NCBI GenBank assembly: GCA_016711875.1
Contig: JADJSD010000003.1
Span: 124,001-188,000, forward strand
Direction of reading: 5' to 3'
DNA from: Betaproteobacteria bacterium
Lineage (GTDB): Bacteria; Pseudomonadota; Gammaproteobacteria; Burkholderiales; Usitatibacteraceae
DNA length: 64,000 nt
Of the stretch, positions 16,601 through 25,096 are shown in pieces. Position numbers and translations under genes: made by a program. A model generated the notes under the pieces. That model worked only from the letters and a program-made list of their open reading frames with translations, did no database searches and was not told the DNA's origin. The number at the start of each line of letters is the position of its first letter. The first letter of the stretch is position 1.

Positions 16601-17211
16601 GGGGCGATCCTCAACTCGCGAACCTTGCCTGACGGCGGCAGCAGGTTGTGGTGCGTCGCGACGAGCGCGAGGCCGCCGCGGGCGAGGTGCCGGTCGAGGA
16701 GTTCGACGAAATGCGCCTGCCCGGCGTCGTCCAGGGCGGTGAGCGGTTCGTCCAGGATCCACAGGAGAGCCGGGTCGAGCGAAAGGCGCGCGAGCCCGAT
16801 GCGGCGGCGCTGTCCCGCCGAAAGGCGCCGCGCGGGAAGGCGGCGGCGCTTGTCGAGGCCCACGGCCACCAAGGCGCGCGCGATGGCGTCGCGGTCCACG
16901 GCGACATCGCGAAGGCGCAGCGAGAACTCGAGGTTCTCCTCGGTTGTGAGGTCGTCCTTCAGGCCGGGAAGGTGGCCGCCGTAGGCGATGTCGCCGCGAA
17001 AGCGGGCCGGGTCCTCCGTGACGGGCTGGCCGAGCCACGTGATTCGACCGGCATCGGGGCGCGTGAGCCCGGTCACGCAGCGAAGCAGCGTCGTCTTGCC
17101 GCAGCCGTTCGGCCCGCGCACGCAGAGCAGTTCGCCACGAAAAACATCGAAATCGAGCTTGGAGAAGAGCAGGGCGGGGCCGCGCCGGCAAGCGATGTCG
17201 CGGACCTCGAG
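16597..17211 (-). CDS. ccmA: ABC transporter ATP-binding protein CcmA, start codon unresolved
   Basis: ATPase of the Ccm complex. Walker A GPNGCGKTTLLR, Q-loop region, signature RLSAGQRRRIGLARL, Walker B LLWILDEPLTALDD and H-switch VATHHN are intact. Family similarity (LEVRDIACRRGPALLFSKL) extends up to codon 17211, but between the preceding ccmI stop (17232-17230) and there the frame has no ATG, GTG or TTG. The first GTG (17121) leaves only two residues before the Walker A motif, which would destroy the first strand. In the neighbouring frame TTG 17233 begins a plausible lead-in that needs a 1-base deletion to join. So either an indel error, a true frameshift or a rare start codon. Confidence 0.85.
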   Translation of the reverse strand, partial: LEVRDIACRRGPALLFSKLDFDVFRGELLCVRGPNGCGKTTLLRCVTGLTRPDAGRITWLGQPVTEDPARFRGDIAYGGHLPGLKDDLTTEENLEFSLRLRDVAVDRDAIARALVAVGLDKRRRLPARRLSAGQRRRIGLARLSLDPALLWILDEPLTALDDAGQAHFVELLDRHLARGGLALVATHHNLLPPSGKVRELRIAP

Positions 17212-17229
17212 CGCCGCCTGCCCCTTCGG

Positions 17230-18567
17230 TCAAGGCACCACCTTGTCGATGACGATCGCCACGCCCTTGGCGCCGGGCGCCACGGGCGCACTGGTGCCGA
17301 TGAGGTCGCCGGGCTGCGCCATCGCGCCACCGGCCTTCGAGACGCGAGCCTCGATCACGACCGAGGGGGTCTCGGAGAGGCGCACGTTGGGTGCCATGCC
17401 CATCGAGTCGTCGAGGTCGAAGTTCTTCGGCAACTCGCGCGCGCCGCCCCGCAGGATGGCGAGTGGCATGCGGGAGCCTTGCGCCGCCCGCGCGTAGATG
17501 AAGAGCGTGTCCGTCGGGGATACTCGGCCGGCGAGTGCCTCGGCGAGCTTCACGGTGCCGGAAAGGCCCTTGCCCGGGACGGCGACCGCTTTCGGTGAGG
17601 CGGGCGGCATGGCCGGGGGCGCCGCGGCCATCGCCGGTGGCGAGGCCATCGGTCCGGGCTTCGCGGGTGCGGGCGCGCCAGCGACCAGCTTCGACGGGGG
17701 CAAGGGCTTGCCGGCCGCCGCCGCGCGGCCGCGAACGTCCTCGATGATGTTGCGGATCTCGCCGAGGTCCTGCGAATCCGGCGGCAGGGCCGTGTAAAGC
17801 CGTTCCCAGTAACCGACCGATTCGGCGAACTTCCCCTCGTTGAGCGTCACGGTGCCGGCGAGCGCGAGCGACTTCGGATGCTTCGGGTCGATCTTGAGCG
17901 CGCGCTGGATGATCTCCGCCGGCTCACCCGAGAGGTTCTTGCCTCTCGCGAGAGCGAGGGCATCGGCGTAATCGGCCAGCACCTGCGGGTCGTTCGGGGC
18001 GATCTTCGCGAGGTGCGCGTACGCCTCGAGCGCGTCCTGGTTGCGTCCCATCGCGTTGTAGGAACGGGCCAGGAGGTTCCAGCCCTGCACGTCATCGGGG
18101 CGCTCGCGCACTTTTTGTGCAAGCTGCACCACCAGTTCCTCCATCTGGTGATCGCCGAAGGCGCCCTGTGTCCCACCGGGACCTCCCGCGGCAACCGCGC
18201 TGGGATCGAGCGCGGCCGGCAGGCCGACCCAAAGATAGAAGCCGAAGGCGCACGCGGGCACGAGCATCGCGAACGCGATCGCCGCGGGCCACGGACGCTT
18301 CGAACCGGCAGCCTGGGCTTCCGCTGGCGCCTCGAGATCCTCGCTCGCGCGGGCGACCAGCTCGGCAAGCGCCTCCTCCTTCGCCTCGGGGGCGAGCACC
18401 CCGAGCGACACGTCGGATTCGATCTCCTGGCGCTGGCTGCGCAGGGCGGCGAGGTTGGCCTCGCGAACCGTGGGAGCGTCCGATGCGCGACGGCGCAAAA
18501 GGGGGACGAGCACGAAGGCCAGCGCCACCACTGTGAGCAGGGCGGCGACTATCCAGAAGGCAGGCAT
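17230..18567 (-). CDS. ccmI: CcmI/CycH, apocytochrome-binding TPR protein of the Ccm system
   Basis: A 445-residue protein. N-terminal helix MPAFWIVAALLTVVALAFVLV, a cytoplasmic loop with a short heptad-like region (REANLAALRSQRQEIESD), a second helix (AIAFAMLVPACAFGFYLW), then TPR repeats (GWNLLARSYNAMGRNQDALEAY, PQVLADYADALALARG, PKSLALAGTVTLNEGKFAES). A Pro/Ala linker leads to a C-terminal beta domain (LSGTVKLAEALAGRVSPTDT). It holds apocytochrome C termini for CcmH/CcmF. It is the first gene of the operon here; in many bacteria ccmI follows ccmH. Confidence 0.92.
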   Translation of the reverse strand: MPAFWIVAALLTVVALAFVLVPLLRRRASDAPTVREANLAALRSQRQEIESDVSLGVLAPEAKEEALAELVARASEDLEAPAEAQAAGSKRPWPAAIAFAMLVPACAFGFYLWVGLPAALDPSAVAAGGPGGTQGAFGDHQMEELVVQLAQKVRERPDDVQGWNLLARSYNAMGRNQDALEAYAHLAKIAPNDPQVLADYADALALARGKNLSGEPAEIIQRALKIDPKHPKSLALAGTVTLNEGKFAESVGYWERLYTALPPDSQDLGEIRNIIEDVRGRAAAAGKPLPPSKLVAGAPAPAKPGPMASPPAMAAAPPAMPPASPKAVAVPGKGLSGTVKLAEALAGRVSPTDTLFIYARAAQGSRMPLAILRGGARELPKNFDLDDSMGMAPNVRLSETPSVVIEARVSKAGGAMAQPGDLIGTSAPVAPGAKGVAIVIDKVVP

Positions 18568-18609
18568 CGGGGAGTTTTGAGGAGGCGGAAGAGGGAAAAT
18601 CGAGCCCGG

Positions 18610-18615
18610 ATTATA
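18610..18615 (-). promoter_or_regulatory. -10 element for the ccm operon
   Basis: On the minus strand a perfect TATAAT lies 43 bases upstream of the ccmI start. The -35 position 16-18 bases further upstream is poor (GGGGAA or GGGAAT), so an activator or extended contacts may be needed. It is only 24 bases from the -35 of the divergent cytochrome cluster promoter. Confidence 0.5.
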
Positions 18616-18638
18616 CGGGGAAATGCCGAAGATTCCCC

Positions 18639-18666
18639 TTGCGAACCATCAACGAGCCGCTACAAT
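18639..18666 (+). promoter_or_regulatory. sigma70-type promoter for the multiheme cytochrome cluster
   Basis: TTGCGA (18639-18644), a 16-base spacer and TACAAT (18661-18666) form a good housekeeping promoter. Transcription would start near 18673, which excludes an upstream ATG at 18665 and supports the GTG at 18713, preceded by AGGGAG, as the first start codon of the cluster. Confidence 0.6.
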
Positions 18667-18712
18667 GCCCCTCGCTGTTCATAAAAAACAATACGCGGTC
18701 AGGGAGCTTCCA

Positions 18713-19546
18713 GTGAGACACCAGTCCATCCTGGAGTACGCGCATTTCCGCTGGTTGAAGGGCGCGCTGCTGTTATCCGTCGCCTGCGCGGCGGTCTACA
18801 TTTGGCATGATCCGCCGCTCAAGCCCTACGGCGGCACCTGGCTGGGCTACACGCTCGGCACGATCGGCGCCCTGCTGATCCTCTGGCTCGTGTGGTTCGG
18901 CGTGCGAAAGCGCCGCTATGCCACGCGCGTCGGAACCGCCCAGGGGTGGCTCTCCGCGCACGTCTACCTCGGCACCGCGCTGCTGGTGGTGGCCACTCTC
19001 CATACGGGGTTCGAGCTGGGCTGGAACGTCCACACGCTCGCCTACGTGCTGATGTGCCTCGTGGTTTTTTCGGGCTTTTACGGCGTGTACATCTACGCAA
19101 CCGTGCCGCACCTCATGACCGCCAACCGCGGCGAGGACACGCTCGACGGCATGCTCATGCGGGTGGCGGACCTCGACAAGGAGATCCGCGAGAAGGCGCT
19201 TTCGCTGCCGGACCAGATCCTCAAGGTGGTCAACAGTTCGCTGGACGGCACTCGCATCGGCGGGTCCTTCCTGCGCGTCTACTCCGGCCGCGACCCGTCC
19301 TGCCCGACGGCCAAGGCGGTGCGCGAGCTTCCCGAGATCGGCAAGCGCCTCTCCGGCGACATCGCGAAGCTCAATCACGAGGTCTATACGCTGCTCCTCC
19401 AGAAGAACGAGATCCTCCTGCGCGCCCGCCGCGACATCCGCTACAAGGCGAGACTCGACCTCTGGCTCTACTTCCACGTGCCCCTGTCGATCGCGCTTCT
19501 CGCGTCGCTCTCGGTCCACGTGGTCTCCGTGTTCCTGTACTGGTAG
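18713..19546 (+). CDS. inner-membrane cytochrome b with two H-x13-H heme pairs
   Basis: A 277-residue integral membrane protein, first gene of the multiheme cluster. GTG 18713 follows AGGGAG by 6 bases. Hydrophobic helices lie at about 15-33, 46-64, 80-97, 106-130 and 250-275. Two helices carry histidine pairs spaced exactly H-x13-H: H83/H97 and H255/H269, the arrangement that binds two stacked b-hemes in ferric-reductase/NADPH-oxidase-like and b561-like proteins. A ~110-residue soluble loop (140-245) separates helices 4 and 5 and contains a single Cys197. No named family is certain. Likely role: moving electrons across the inner membrane between cytoplasmic and periplasmic partners encoded downstream. 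Confidence 0.75.
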   Translation: MRHQSILEYAHFRWLKGALLLSVACAAVYIWHDPPLKPYGGTWLGYTLGTIGALLILWLVWFGVRKRRYATRVGTAQGWLSAHVYLGTALLVVATLHTGFELGWNVHTLAYVLMCLVVFSGFYGVYIYATVPHLMTANRGEDTLDGMLMRVADLDKEIREKALSLPDQILKVVNSSLDGTRIGGSFLRVYSGRDPSCPTAKAVRELPEIGKRLSGDIAKLNHEVYTLLLQKNEILLRARRDIRYKARLDLWLYFHVPLSIALLASLSVHVVSVFLYW

Positions 19547-19564
19547 CGCCCCGAGGGAGCCGAC

Positions 19565-21283
19565 GTGAAACTCCTGGTCATCACGCAAAGTCGCAACCGT
19601 GCCGGCCGCACGGTTCAGGTCAAGAAAGAGGTCAACGCCGACTGGATCCGCGTCGGCCGTGCCGCATCCAGCGAGGTCCTGCTCGCCGATCCGCGCGTCG
19701 CCCTGAACCAGGGCCTCATCCTCGATCGCGACGGACCCGTCTACACCGAAGGCGAGGTCGGCAACCTCACCAGCACCACGAAGCGCGCCGTGCGCTCGGT
19801 GCGCCTCAAGCCCGGCAGCGCCGTCGACGTGGGGCCCTACAAGATCACGGTGCTGGACACGCCCGAGGGCTATTCGGGCGCGATCACGGTCGAACTCGTC
19901 CGCCCGCGGGAGGACGTGGCGCCGGAATTCATGTCGCGTGCGAACAAGCTCACGCTGCGTTCGCTGCACCTGCCCAAGCGACTGGTCGCGCTGGCCCTTT
20001 TCGCTGTCGTCGCTGTCGTGTTCTTCCTCCTGCCGTCCGGCCGCGTGCTCGACCTGCCCTGGAAGGGCGAGCAGAGCATCGCCATGGCGAGCGACCGCTT
20101 CTGGAATCCCGGGCCGGTGATGCTGGCCCACCAGCCGATCGAGTTGAAGTGCGAAGCCTGCCACGAGGTCGCCTTCGTGCAGGTGCGCGACGAGTCCTGC
20201 CTGGAATGCCACCAGAAGATCGGCCATCACGTCGGCCAGGACATGAAGCCCGCGGCGCTCTTCCAGGGCACGCGCTGCGCCGAGTGCCATCGCGACCACA
20301 AGGGGGTGAAGACCACGCACCGTGACGATGACCGGTTTTGCGTGGACTGCCACAAGGACGTGCGTGGCCGGGCGAATGGCGCCCAGTCCCAGAACGTCTC
20401 GGACTTCGAGAAGGACCACCCGGCCTTCCGCCTGTCGATTCCGGTCGACAAGGGGGTGAAGCGCGTGCGCATGGGCAGCGGTCCGATCGAGGAATCCTCG
20501 AACCTCGTCTTCCCGCACGAAGTCCACCTCGATCCGAAGGGCGTGCGCCACCCCGACAAGGACAAGGTGAAGCTCGACTGCGCGGCTTGCCACAAGCCCG
20601 ATGCCTCGAAGCGCACTTTCGAGCCGGTGACGATGCAGAAGCACTGCCAGGAATGCCACCGGCTCGAATTCGAGCCGGCGGTCACCAAGCGGCAGGTGCC
20701 GCACGGTCTTCCGGGCGACGCGATCACCGTGGTGAACGAGTTCTACGCGAATCTCGCGCTCAACGGCGTGAAGGACAGCTTCGAGAAGGCTTTCGGCGTC
20801 CCCGGCGAGGGATTGCTGCGCCGTGTCGGCCAGCCTTCGGAGGCCCAGCGCCAGAACGCGCTCGCCCTGGCAGGCAAGAAAGCCTCGCAGGTCTCGGAAG
20901 AACTCTTCGAAGTGCGGGTATGCCGTGCCTGTCACGCGATCCTCAAGGAAGACGGCCCGGACGGCAAGCCCGTCTGGAACGTCGCGAAGATCCGCGCCAA
21001 CAACATCTGGATGCCGCACGCGCGCTTCGACCACAAGAGCCACTCCCAGAGCAAATGCGCGGATTGCCATGATGTGGCGAAGTCCAAGCGTTCGCAGGAC
21101 GTCGCCATGCCGAAGATCGAAAGCTGCCGGGAGTGCCACGCCGGCTCGCAGCCCTCCGAGAAGAAGATCACGTCCAATTGCCTCCTCTGCCATGGATTCC
21201 ACGAGCAGCAGCATCCGTGGGACCCCGGGTTCAAGCCCAAGGGCAAGACGCGAGTCGCGCAGGGGGCCTCGGGTGATCGCTGA
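19565..21283 (+). CDS. FHA-like domain fused through a membrane helix to a decaheme cytochrome c
   Basis: A 572-residue protein. GTG 19565 follows GAGGGAG by 5 bases. There is no cleavable signal; residues ~1-115 resemble a forkhead-associated beta-sandwich (WIRVGRAASSEVLLADPRV, with the FHA Gly-Arg at 31-32). A single helix (139-157, flanked by KR before) then anchors the protein, placing the rest in the periplasm. Ten CXXCH sites start at C196, C212, C238, C259, C339, C361, C453, C498, C521 and C539. The topology would put a phosphothreonine-type sensor in the cytoplasm and ten hemes in the periplasm. It may accept electrons from the cytochrome b encoded 18 bases upstream. Confidence 0.85.
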   Translation: MKLLVITQSRNRAGRTVQVKKEVNADWIRVGRAASSEVLLADPRVALNQGLILDRDGPVYTEGEVGNLTSTTKRAVRSVRLKPGSAVDVGPYKITVLDTPEGYSGAITVELVRPREDVAPEFMSRANKLTLRSLHLPKRLVALALFAVVAVVFFLLPSGRVLDLPWKGEQSIAMASDRFWNPGPVMLAHQPIELKCEACHEVAFVQVRDESCLECHQKIGHHVGQDMKPAALFQGTRCAECHRDHKGVKTTHRDDDRFCVDCHKDVRGRANGAQSQNVSDFEKDHPAFRLSIPVDKGVKRVRMGSGPIEESSNLVFPHEVHLDPKGVRHPDKDKVKLDCAACHKPDASKRTFEPVTMQKHCQECHRLEFEPAVTKRQVPHGLPGDAITVVNEFYANLALNGVKDSFEKAFGVPGEGLLRRVGQPSEAQRQNALALAGKKASQVSEELFEVRVCRACHAILKEDGPDGKPVWNVAKIRANNIWMPHARFDHKSHSQSKCADCHDVAKSKRSQDVAMPKIESCRECHAGSQPSEKKITSNCLLCHGFHEQQHPWDPGFKPKGKTRVAQGASGDR

Positions 21284-23204
21284 CGTCTTGCGCCGCGCCG
21301 CAACTTGCGCGGCAGCCTCGCTCGTCCTGCTGACGGCCGCCTGCGGGGGCGGTGGCGGTTCGGGCAATGCCGGCTCGAATGCGTGCTCGCCCAACTGCAA
21401 TGCGCCCTCGAACCTTCTGGCCGAGGAGGACGTACGCAAGGTGATCGCCCAGGCCGTCGGCGAGGCGCAGGCCCGCGGGGCGCGGGCTACGATCGCCGTC
21501 GTCGATCGGGTGGGCAACGTGCTGGCGGTATACCAGATGTCCGGCGCGCGACCGAAGTTCGACATCCTGAGCGGCCGCGGGACGGTCGGTGGGCTCGATG
21601 GACTCCTGGACACCCTGCCATCGACCGCAGCCGCCATCGCGAAGGCGATCACCGGCGCCTACCTTTCGTCGTCCGGCAATGCGTTCTCGACCCGCACGGC
21701 GAGCCAGATCGTGCAGCAGAACTTCCTGCCTGGTGAATCGCAGGGACCCTCAGGTCCGCTCTATGGCGTGCAATTCTCCAGCCTTTCCTGCTCCGACGTC
21801 GTGCGCAACACGACGCATGGAACGGTCGGCCCCAAGCGCACGCCACTCGGGCTTTCGGCAGACCCGGGTGGATTGCCGCTCTACAAGAACGGCGCGGTGG
21901 TGGGGGGCATCGGCGTGATGGCCGATGGCGTCTACGGCCTGGATCTCGTGATCACCGACCGGGACGAGGACCTGGACGAACTCATCGCGGTCGCGGGCAC
22001 CTTCGGCTATGCCGCTCCGGCAGACATCCGCGCCGAGCGCATCACCGCTGACGGCAAGACCTTCCGGTACGTGGATTCCGAATCGATCCGCTCCAATCCG
22101 GCCCAGGCGCCGGCGTTCACGTCGCTGCCCGGCGCCCTGGTGGCGGTGGATGGCTACAACGACGGTGTTGTCCGCGCCGGCGTGGCGTTCGGCACGCCGG
22201 CTTCCGGTTATCGGGCGGCTGACGGCGTATTCGCGCCGCTCGGGGCTTTCACGCTCGTCGATGCGACGAACACCGTTCGTTTTCCGCCAAAGGCGGGATC
22301 CGGTACAAGCGCACTGACGGCCGCGGAGGTGCAGAAGATCCTCGAAGAGGGCATCAAGATCGGCAACCGCGCGCGGGCGCAGATCCGCCGGCCGCTCGGC
22401 TCGCCGGCGGAGATTTCCGTCTCGGTTGTCGATCTCAATGGCGACCTGCTGGGACTGGTCCGTACGGCGGATGCCCCGGTCTTCGGCACCGATGTCGCGG
22501 TCCAGAAGGCCCGGGGTGCGCTTCTCTTCTCGCGCCCCGACGCCGCGGCCCTCGTCACGGCCCTGCCGTCGGCCAGGTACCTGACGCCGGACGCTTCGGT
22601 GGTTTCGACCGGGGGCTACGTCACCGCCATGCGCGCATTCGTGGGCGATGGCGGTGCGCTCGACGGGAAGACGGCCTGGTCCATGCGCGCGATCGGCAAC
22701 CTGCACCGCCCCACGTACCCGGACGGACTCGCCGACACGCCGCCGGGCCCGCTTTCCAAGGGCTTCGACACTTGGAGCCCGTTCAACGTCGGGTTCCAGC
22801 TTGACCTGATCTACAACCAGCTCGTGAAGGCGGCGGCCACCGGCGACACTTCGACGGGCTGCGCGGGACGCGCGGGGCTGCTCTCTCCGGCGGGCACGCC
22901 CGACACCGGACTTTCGGTGGCGCGAAACGGCATCCAGATTTTCCCGGGCGGCGTTCCCATCTACCGCGGCGGCACGCTCATCGGCGCCATCGGCATTTCC
23001 GGCGACGGCATCGACCAGGATGACATGGTCGCCTTCCTCGGCCTGCACAACGCATCGGTGGCGATGGGCACCGGTTTCGGGAACGCGCCGGCTGCGGTGC
23101 GAGCGGACCAGCTCTCACCGTTGGGCGTGAGACTTCGCTACGTGCAATGTCCCCAGGCGCCCTTCAACGACTCGACGGAGCAAAACGTCTGTGCGGGGCT
23201 TTGA
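21273..23204 (+). CDS. lipoprotein with two GlcG/HbpS-type heme-binding domains
   Basis: A 643-residue predicted lipoprotein. GTG 21273 overlaps the end of the decaheme gene by 11 bases. Signal with lipobox LLTAAC, followed by a Gly-rich stretch and CSPNC. Two copies of the GlcG/HbpS (DUF336, PF03928) fold can be seen: LLAEEDVRKVIAQAVGEAQA...TIAVVDRVGNVLAVYQ near residue 45, and LTAAEVQKILEEGIKIGNRA...VSVVDLNGDLLGLVRT near 350, each continued by a module with a GGVPIYRGG- or GGLPLYKNG-type loop. HbpS binds heme or iron in other bacteria; there are no CXXCH sites here. It probably sits on the outer membrane next to the barrel encoded downstream. Confidence 0.82.
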   Translation: MIADVLRRAATCAAASLVLLTAACGGGGGSGNAGSNACSPNCNAPSNLLAEEDVRKVIAQAVGEAQARGARATIAVVDRVGNVLAVYQMSGARPKFDILSGRGTVGGLDGLLDTLPSTAAAIAKAITGAYLSSSGNAFSTRTASQIVQQNFLPGESQGPSGPLYGVQFSSLSCSDVVRNTTHGTVGPKRTPLGLSADPGGLPLYKNGAVVGGIGVMADGVYGLDLVITDRDEDLDELIAVAGTFGYAAPADIRAERITADGKTFRYVDSESIRSNPAQAPAFTSLPGALVAVDGYNDGVVRAGVAFGTPASGYRAADGVFAPLGAFTLVDATNTVRFPPKAGSGTSALTAAEVQKILEEGIKIGNRARAQIRRPLGSPAEISVSVVDLNGDLLGLVRTADAPVFGTDVAVQKARGALLFSRPDAAALVTALPSARYLTPDASVVSTGGYVTAMRAFVGDGGALDGKTAWSMRAIGNLHRPTYPDGLADTPPGPLSKGFDTWSPFNVGFQLDLIYNQLVKAAATGDTSTGCAGRAGLLSPAGTPDTGLSVARNGIQIFPGGVPIYRGGTLIGAIGISGDGIDQDDMVAFLGLHNASVAMGTGFGNAPAAVRADQLSPLGVRLRYVQCPQAPFNDSTEQNVCAGL

Positions 23205-23208
23205 CCGC

Positions 23209-25095
23209 ATGAGCAGGGTCGTCGGCTGCCTGCTGCTCGCGGCGGCGACCGCCTTTCCGGCCGCTTTGCTTGCCAACGACTACCCGAAGCCTGCCCCGGG
23301 CGAGAAGCCGCCCGAGGGTCTCAAGCCCGCGGTCAACGAGGACGCCAAGCTGCCTTCCGAGAAGCCGGCCGACAAGGAGATCGACCAGCGCCGCACCGGC
23401 GTCTCGAAGCCCGTCGAGTTCTTCCCGCCGCCGGCCGATCCCTCGCAGGTTCCGCCGCCGCTCCCGCTCACCAAGCGCGAGACGATTCCGCTACCCGACC
23501 GGTGGCGGATCATGCAGGTGCTCGGCTTCAAGTTCCCGTGGTACGACCCCTACAACCAGAACATCCTGAAGGGTGACCTGCCGGTCGGCGACGACCCCTG
23601 GATCAAGGAGCACCTGCCGGATCTCGCGCGGCGCCTGCAGCCGGACTGGTTCTTCAACCTGGGCGTGACCTCGGACACGCTGGTCGAGGCGCGCCGCCTC
23701 CCGATCCCCGTGGGCGCCCAGACGACGCTGCGCCCCAACAGCGACGACGTGTTCGGGCAAGGCAAGCAGACGACCGTCGCGCAGACGGTCATCGCCTCCT
23801 TCGCCCTCATCAAGGGCAACACCACTTTCAAGCCGCCGGACTACGAGTTCCGGTTCGTGCCCGCCTTCAACGTGAACCAGACGCGCGTCGAGGAAGTGCG
23901 CGGCGTCCGCGTCGACCCGCGCGCGGGCAGAAAGCGCACGGACAACCACGTGGGCGTCCAGGAATGGTTCGCGGACGTCCACCTGCGCAACGTCTCCGAC
24001 CGCTACGACTTCGACTCGATCCGGGTGGGCATCCAGCCGTTCATCTCGGACTTCCGCGGCTTCGTCTTCCAGGACGTGCCCTTCGGCGTGCGACTCTTCG
24101 GCACGCGCGACAACAATTTCTGGCAATACAACGTGGGCTGGTTCCGGCGGCTCGAGAAGGACACCAACTCGGGCCTGAACGACATCCAGTCGCGCATGCG
24201 ACGCGACGACGTATTCGTCATCAACGCCTACAAGCAGGACTTCCCGCGCCTGGGCTTCACGTCGCAGGCAACCGCCATCCTCAACGTGAACCGCGAGGGG
24301 CGGGGCGCCTACTACAACAACAACGGCTTCCTCGAGCGCCCGTCCTCGCTGGGCGACGAGCGCCCGTTCGACTACACCGTGGGCTATCTCGGCTACAACG
24401 GCGACGGGCACTTCGGCCGCTGGAACCTGCAGACCTCGGTCTACGGGGCCATCGGCCGCCAGGACCATCACCCGCTCGCGGGCAAGCCGCAGGACATCCG
24501 CGCCGGATTCGCGGCGGCGGAGGTCTCGCGCGACTTCAGCTGGACGCGCGTGCGCTTCAACGCGCTGATGGCCTCCGGCGACAAGGACCCGTTCGACGGC
24601 AAGGCGACCGGCTTCGACGCCATCCTCGAGAACCCCCAGTTCGCGGGCGCCGACACGAGCTTCTGGATCCGCCAGGGCATTCCCCTCATCGGCGGTGGGG
24701 GCGTCGCTTTGTCCGGCCGTAACGGCGTCCTGCCGAGCCTGCGGTCGTCGAAGGACCAGGGACAGTCCAACTTCATCAATCCCGGCCTTCTGCTGTTGGG
24801 CATAGGCGCCGACGCGGACCTGAAGCCGGAGTTGCGCGTCATCGGCAATCTTTCCTACCTGCGCTTCCAGGACACCACGGTACTGGGAGTGCTGCGAAAC
24901 CAGGCACCACCCGACCGCGAGATCGGCTGGGATCTCTCCGGGGCCGTGCAGTACCGGCCCTTCATGAGCCAGAACGTGGTGCTCAACGCCTCGGCCGCGG
25001 CGCTCCTGCCGGGCAAGGGCATGAAGCAGCTCTACGACGAGGACCGTCGCGGTCCGCAGTACTCGATCCTCCTGAACCTCCTGCTCAATTACTGA
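23209..25095 (+). CDS. outer-membrane beta-barrel (porin-like) of the cytochrome cluster
   Basis: A 628-residue exported protein. ATG 23209 is 5 bases after the preceding stop; GTG 23191 is an alternative overlapping start. Signal peptide (SRVVGCLLLAAATAFPAALLA), then a Pro/Lys-rich segment (~20-85) and a long alternating hydrophobic/polar region rich in Tyr, Phe, Asn and Gly, typical of amphipathic beta strands (FDYTVGYLGYNGDGHFGRWN, YEFRFVPAFNVNQTRVEE). The last residues, SILLNLLLNY, end in an aromatic residue as required by the Bam machinery. No CXXCH. Such a barrel could sheathe a cytochrome as in porin-cytochrome conduits; it is not recognisably MtrB-like (no N-terminal CXXC). Confidence 0.78.
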   Translation: MSRVVGCLLLAAATAFPAALLANDYPKPAPGEKPPEGLKPAVNEDAKLPSEKPADKEIDQRRTGVSKPVEFFPPPADPSQVPPPLPLTKRETIPLPDRWRIMQVLGFKFPWYDPYNQNILKGDLPVGDDPWIKEHLPDLARRLQPDWFFNLGVTSDTLVEARRLPIPVGAQTTLRPNSDDVFGQGKQTTVAQTVIASFALIKGNTTFKPPDYEFRFVPAFNVNQTRVEEVRGVRVDPRAGRKRTDNHVGVQEWFADVHLRNVSDRYDFDSIRVGIQPFISDFRGFVFQDVPFGVRLFGTRDNNFWQYNVGWFRRLEKDTNSGLNDIQSRMRRDDVFVINAYKQDFPRLGFTSQATAILNVNREGRGAYYNNNGFLERPSSLGDERPFDYTVGYLGYNGDGHFGRWNLQTSVYGAIGRQDHHPLAGKPQDIRAGFAAAEVSRDFSWTRVRFNALMASGDKDPFDGKATGFDAILENPQFAGADTSFWIRQGIPLIGGGGVALSGRNGVLPSLRSSKDQGQSNFINPGLLLLGIGADADLKPELRVIGNLSYLRFQDTTVLGVLRNQAPPDREIGWDLSGAVQYRPFMSQNVVLNASAAALLPGKGMKQLYDEDRRGPQYSILLNLLLNY

Positions 25096-25096
25096 C

